A stretch of 64,000 nt of DNA from Petralouisia muris (GTDB lineage: Bacteria; Bacillota; Clostridia; Lachnospirales; Lachnospiraceae): the NCBI RefSeq assembly GCF_004793545.1, contig NZ_SRYA01000018.1:27744-91743 (forward strand). The letters are read 5' to 3'. Each line of letters starts with the position of its first letter. Positions within the stretch are counted from its first letter, which is position 1. Positions 61,430-64,000 of the stretch are shown one piece after another. The notes under the pieces are model-generated. The model saw only the letters and a program-made list of their open reading frames with translations, had not been told where the DNA came from and ran no database searches. A program made the position numbers and the translations under genes.

Positions 61430-63799
61430 CTATTTAAAAGTGACAATGGTAACGCCGGAATCCCCTTCGCCAAATTCTCCAAGACGGAAAGAATCCACAT
61501 ATTTTAACCGTTTCAGATGTCCTTGAACAGCTTTGCGCAAAGCGCCGGTGCCTTTTCCGTGAACAACTCTTACCGAAGGCATATGAGCCAGATAAGCGTC
61601 GTCTAAATATTTATCCAGCAAAGCGATTGCCTCATCTGTGGTTTTTCCAATCAGGTTGATTTCTGCGGAAATGGAGGCGGATTTGGACATTTTCAGTTTG
61701 CCGGCTCCAGTGGATTTCTTTTTATTTCCGAGGGCAGGAGCGTCCTCTAACAGCATAAGATCTTTGATGTTTACCTGTGAGCGCAGGATTCCCATTTGTA
61801 CATACAAATCACCCTTGTCATTGGGCAGGGTGTGAACGGTTCCTTTTAAGTTCATGCTCAGAACCTTTACCGAGTCACCGATACGCAGATTTTTGGGAAT
61901 TTTGTGATTGGGGGCTTCCTTTTGCTTTAAGGTCATATTTTTCTCCAGATCATTCATTTTGCCCCGAAGCTTGCTTCGTTCCTGTTCCATTTCTTTCGCG
62001 GAAGCATTTCCATGGCCGTATTTGTGGAAGTTTTTGATGGTTTGATCAGCCACTTCTTTGGCTTCCCGGAGAATGGCATGGGCTTCCTCATTGGCCTGGC
62101 GGATGATTTTTTCCCGCTGGCTGTCTAACCGTTCCTGCTTTTCTTCCAGCTTGTGCTTCAGCCCTTCAATTTCTTTTTTGTACTGCTCTGCTTCCAACCG
62201 CTCCTGTTCTATGGTGATCCGGCTGGCTTCCAAATCAGAAATCAAATCCTCGAAATTCTCGTCCTGTTCTGTCATCCGGCCCCTGGCGTCTTCAATAATA
62301 TCTTCCGGAAGGCCCAGCTTGCCGGAAATAGCAAAAGCATTGCTCTTGCCTGGAACTCCAATCAGAAGCCGGTAAGTGGGGCTTAATGTTTCTACAGAAA
62401 ATTCACAGCTTGCGTTTTCCACGCCTGGGGTGGAAAGGGCAAATACTTTCAGTTCACTGTAATGGGTGGTTGCCATGGTACGGACGCCGTAATCATGAAG
62501 TCTGGACAGAATGGAAATGGCCAGCGCTGCGCCTTCTGTAGGGTCTGTTCCGGCGCAAAGCTCATCAAAAAGAGCCAGGGAGTTGGCATTTACCTGCTTT
62601 AAAATAGAGGTAATATTTGTCATATGTGAAGAAAAGGTACTGAGGTTCTGCTCAATGCTCTGTTCATCTCCGATATCTGCAAAAACTTCCTCAAATACGG
62701 AAAGCTCCGAACGGTCATTGGCAGGAATGTGAAGGCCGGCCTGACCCATCAGGGTGAACAGTCCTACGGTTTTTAAGGACACGGTTTTGCCGCCGGTGTT
62801 AGGGCCTGTGACAATCAGGAGATCAAAATCTTCTCCCAGGTGAATGTCGATGGGCACAACCTTGTGGCTGTCTAACAGCGGGTGGCGCCCTTTGCGGATT
62901 CGAATGCGGTGCTCTTCATTAAAAACCGGCGCAGTTCCATTATATTTCCGGGCCAGAGAGCCTTTGGCAAAAATAAAGTCCAGTTCTGTTAAAATCTCAT
63001 AGTCATCTTTCAAATAGGGAACGTATTCTCCGGTAAGACTGCTTAAATTGGCCAAAATCACCTCGATTTCTTCCTGTTCCTTCAGATAAAGCTGCTTCAG
63101 ATCGTTGTTTAATTTTACAATTGCCATAGGCTCAATAAAAAGGGTGGAGCCGGTGGAGGACTGATCGTGAATCATGCCGGGCACCTGTCCTTTGGATTCT
63201 GCTTTTACCGGCAGGCAGTAACGTCCGCCCCGCATGGTGATGACGGCATCCTGCAGATGGGTGCGGTTGCTGTTCAGCAGATCGTTCATCTGACTGCGGA
63301 TTTTTTCATTTGTGTTTTTGATGGAGCGGCGGATGTTTTTTAATGCAGAAGAGGCGTCGTCTGCAATTTCGTCTTCAGATAAAATGCATCGCCTGATTTC
63401 TTCCAAAAGAGGAGTCAATGGCTCCAGTCTGGTAAAATAGCCGTCCAGAGAGTCGGCTTTTGTATCTTCCCGTTCGCTGCGTGAGTAAGCTTTGGCCCGT
63501 TTGGCCACTTCCAGCAGGGAGGCAATTTTCAGAAATTCTCCGATGCTGAGGGAGCCGCCTACTTCCAGACGTTTCAGGGAAGCTCCTACGTTGTGGGCGC
63601 CGGAAAAGGAAAGGGAGCCTTTTTGGTAGATTCTTGTCAGTGCGTCGGAGGTCTGCTGCTGAGCAAGACGGATTTCTGCCAGGTTGACCGAAGGGGTCAG
63701 GTTCTGGCAGAGGGCTTTGCCGGAGACAGAGGTTGCGCATTCGGAGAGCATATCTATGATTTTGTGGTATTCTAATGTGTGGAGTGCTTTTTTGTTCAT
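61430..63799 (-). CDS. mutS2: Endonuclease MutS2
   Basis: 789 residues, start after AAAAGGATC. MutS-type core and ATPase (Walker A VTGPNTGGKTVSLKT, DELCAGTDPTEGAALA), long coiled coil (about 515-640, EQERLEAEQYKKEIEGLKHK), and a C-terminal Smr nuclease domain (VRVVHGKGTGALRKAVQGHL). Lacks the N-terminal mismatch-recognition domain, as MutS2 does. Implicated in suppressing recombination and, more recently in Bacillus, in splitting collided ribosomes. Confidence 0.97.
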   Translation of the reverse strand: MNKKALHTLEYHKIIDMLSECATSVSGKALCQNLTPSVNLAEIRLAQQQTSDALTRIYQKGSLSFSGAHNVGASLKRLEVGGSLSIGEFLKIASLLEVAKRAKAYSRSEREDTKADSLDGYFTRLEPLTPLLEEIRRCILSEDEIADDASSALKNIRRSIKNTNEKIRSQMNDLLNSNRTHLQDAVITMRGGRYCLPVKAESKGQVPGMIHDQSSTGSTLFIEPMAIVKLNNDLKQLYLKEQEEIEVILANLSSLTGEYVPYLKDDYEILTELDFIFAKGSLARKYNGTAPVFNEEHRIRIRKGRHPLLDSHKVVPIDIHLGEDFDLLIVTGPNTGGKTVSLKTVGLFTLMGQAGLHIPANDRSELSVFEEVFADIGDEQSIEQNLSTFSSHMTNITSILKQVNANSLALFDELCAGTDPTEGAALAISILSRLHDYGVRTMATTHYSELKVFALSTPGVENASCEFSVETLSPTYRLLIGVPGKSNAFAISGKLGLPEDIIEDARGRMTEQDENFEDLISDLEASRITIEQERLEAEQYKKEIEGLKHKLEEKQERLDSQREKIIRQANEEAHAILREAKEVADQTIKNFHKYGHGNASAKEMEQERSKLRGKMNDLEKNMTLKQKEAPNHKIPKNLRIGDSVKVLSMNLKGTVHTLPNDKGDLYVQMGILRSQVNIKDLMLLEDAPALGNKKKSTGAGKLKMSKSASISAEINLIGKTTDEAIALLDKYLDDAYLAHMPSVRVVHGKGTGALRKAVQGHLKRLKYVDSFRLGEFGEGDSGVTIVTFK

Positions 63800-63928
63800 T
63801 TATGTGATCCTTTTCTTTTATTGATTTTGATGTTTTATATATGGGTTGAATTTGAGGGTGTGTGGGTTGTGGTACGGACCCTCAGGGCTCCTCCCAGCAT
63901 GCTGCATTGTGAATGTGGAGAGTTTTTG

Positions 63929-64000
63929 TGCTGGGTCCCTCCTCAGGGTAAATGCTGGGTCCCTCCTCAGGGTAAATGCTGGGTCCCTCCTCAGGGTAAA
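63929..64000. repeat. 24-bp tandem repeat, at least three copies
   Basis: TGCTGGGTCCCTCCTCAGGGTAAA is repeated exactly at 63929-63952, 63953-63976 and 63977-64000 and runs off the window. A partly inverted relative (ACCCTCAGGGCTCCTCCCAGCA) lies at 63877-63900. The unit itself can fold (CCCTCCTCAGGG). No gene seen between 63800 and the end. Confidence 0.9.

Noticed and set aside
63929..64000. CRISPR array start
   Set aside because: Units are back-to-back without spacers, so it is a plain tandem repeat.

Overview
The window looks like the chromosome of a spore-forming, Gram-positive anaerobe of the Clostridia, most likely a Lachnospiraceae. The clues are sporulation genes at the left edge (spoIID, a spoIIQ-like gene), a reverse-type rubrerythrin with a PerR-like repressor, a long Bacillus-type SRP RNA beside tadA, strong AGGAGG ribosome binding sites throughout, and a Firmicutes-order S10-spc-alpha ribosomal cluster.

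Layout. 1-22 kb: housekeeping genes (engulfment proteins, GIY-YIG protein, hemolysin III, DEAD-box RNA helicase, rubrerythrin/PerR, SRP RNA, TadA, GNAT, a lipoprotein, an Xre regulator, tRNA-Ser, phosphofructokinase, then dnaX-ebfC-recR, a LysM protein, a DUF5711-like protein, CvpA, Lgt and a MATE exporter). 22-35.2 kb: the S10 and spc clusters from rpsJ through secY-adk-map-KOW-infA, one dense co-oriented run behind one clear promoter and a structured leader. 47.7-51.5 kb: the rest of that cluster (rpmJ, rpsM, rpsK, rpsD, rpoA, rplQ) behind its own promoter.

Between infA and rpmJ, normally neighbours, sits a 12.5-kb accessory block. It opens with a 95-bp palindromic repeat whose second copy lies near 4.6 kb. 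It holds two divergent genes for large repeat-bearing surface proteins: a polysaccharide deacetylase and a transglutaminase-like protein. The latter heads a likely operon with an MBOAT O-acyltransferase, an AlgX/AlgJ-like SGNH protein and a DUF348/G5 lipoprotein. Between the divergent genes lies a small FimB-like tyrosine recombinase flanked by two 31-bp sites in inverted orientation. I read this as an invertible switch (inverton) choosing between the two sides; it is the strongest candidate here for an undescribed system. The block ends in gene debris: a DDE transposase, a PD-(D/E)XK transposase-nuclease, a BspA-like leucine-rich repeat fragment and an FtsX-type permease.

51.6-59 kb: an unknown coiled-coil protein, an intact IclR regulator, and behind it a heavily decayed sugar/aldehyde catabolic locus (sugar kinase, acetaldehyde dehydrogenase fused to hydroxyoxovalerate aldolase, AraC, solute-binding protein, MATE, BadF-type kinase and class II aldolase, all broken). 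59-64 kb: a two-component system, MutS2, and a 24-bp tandem repeat that runs off the edge.
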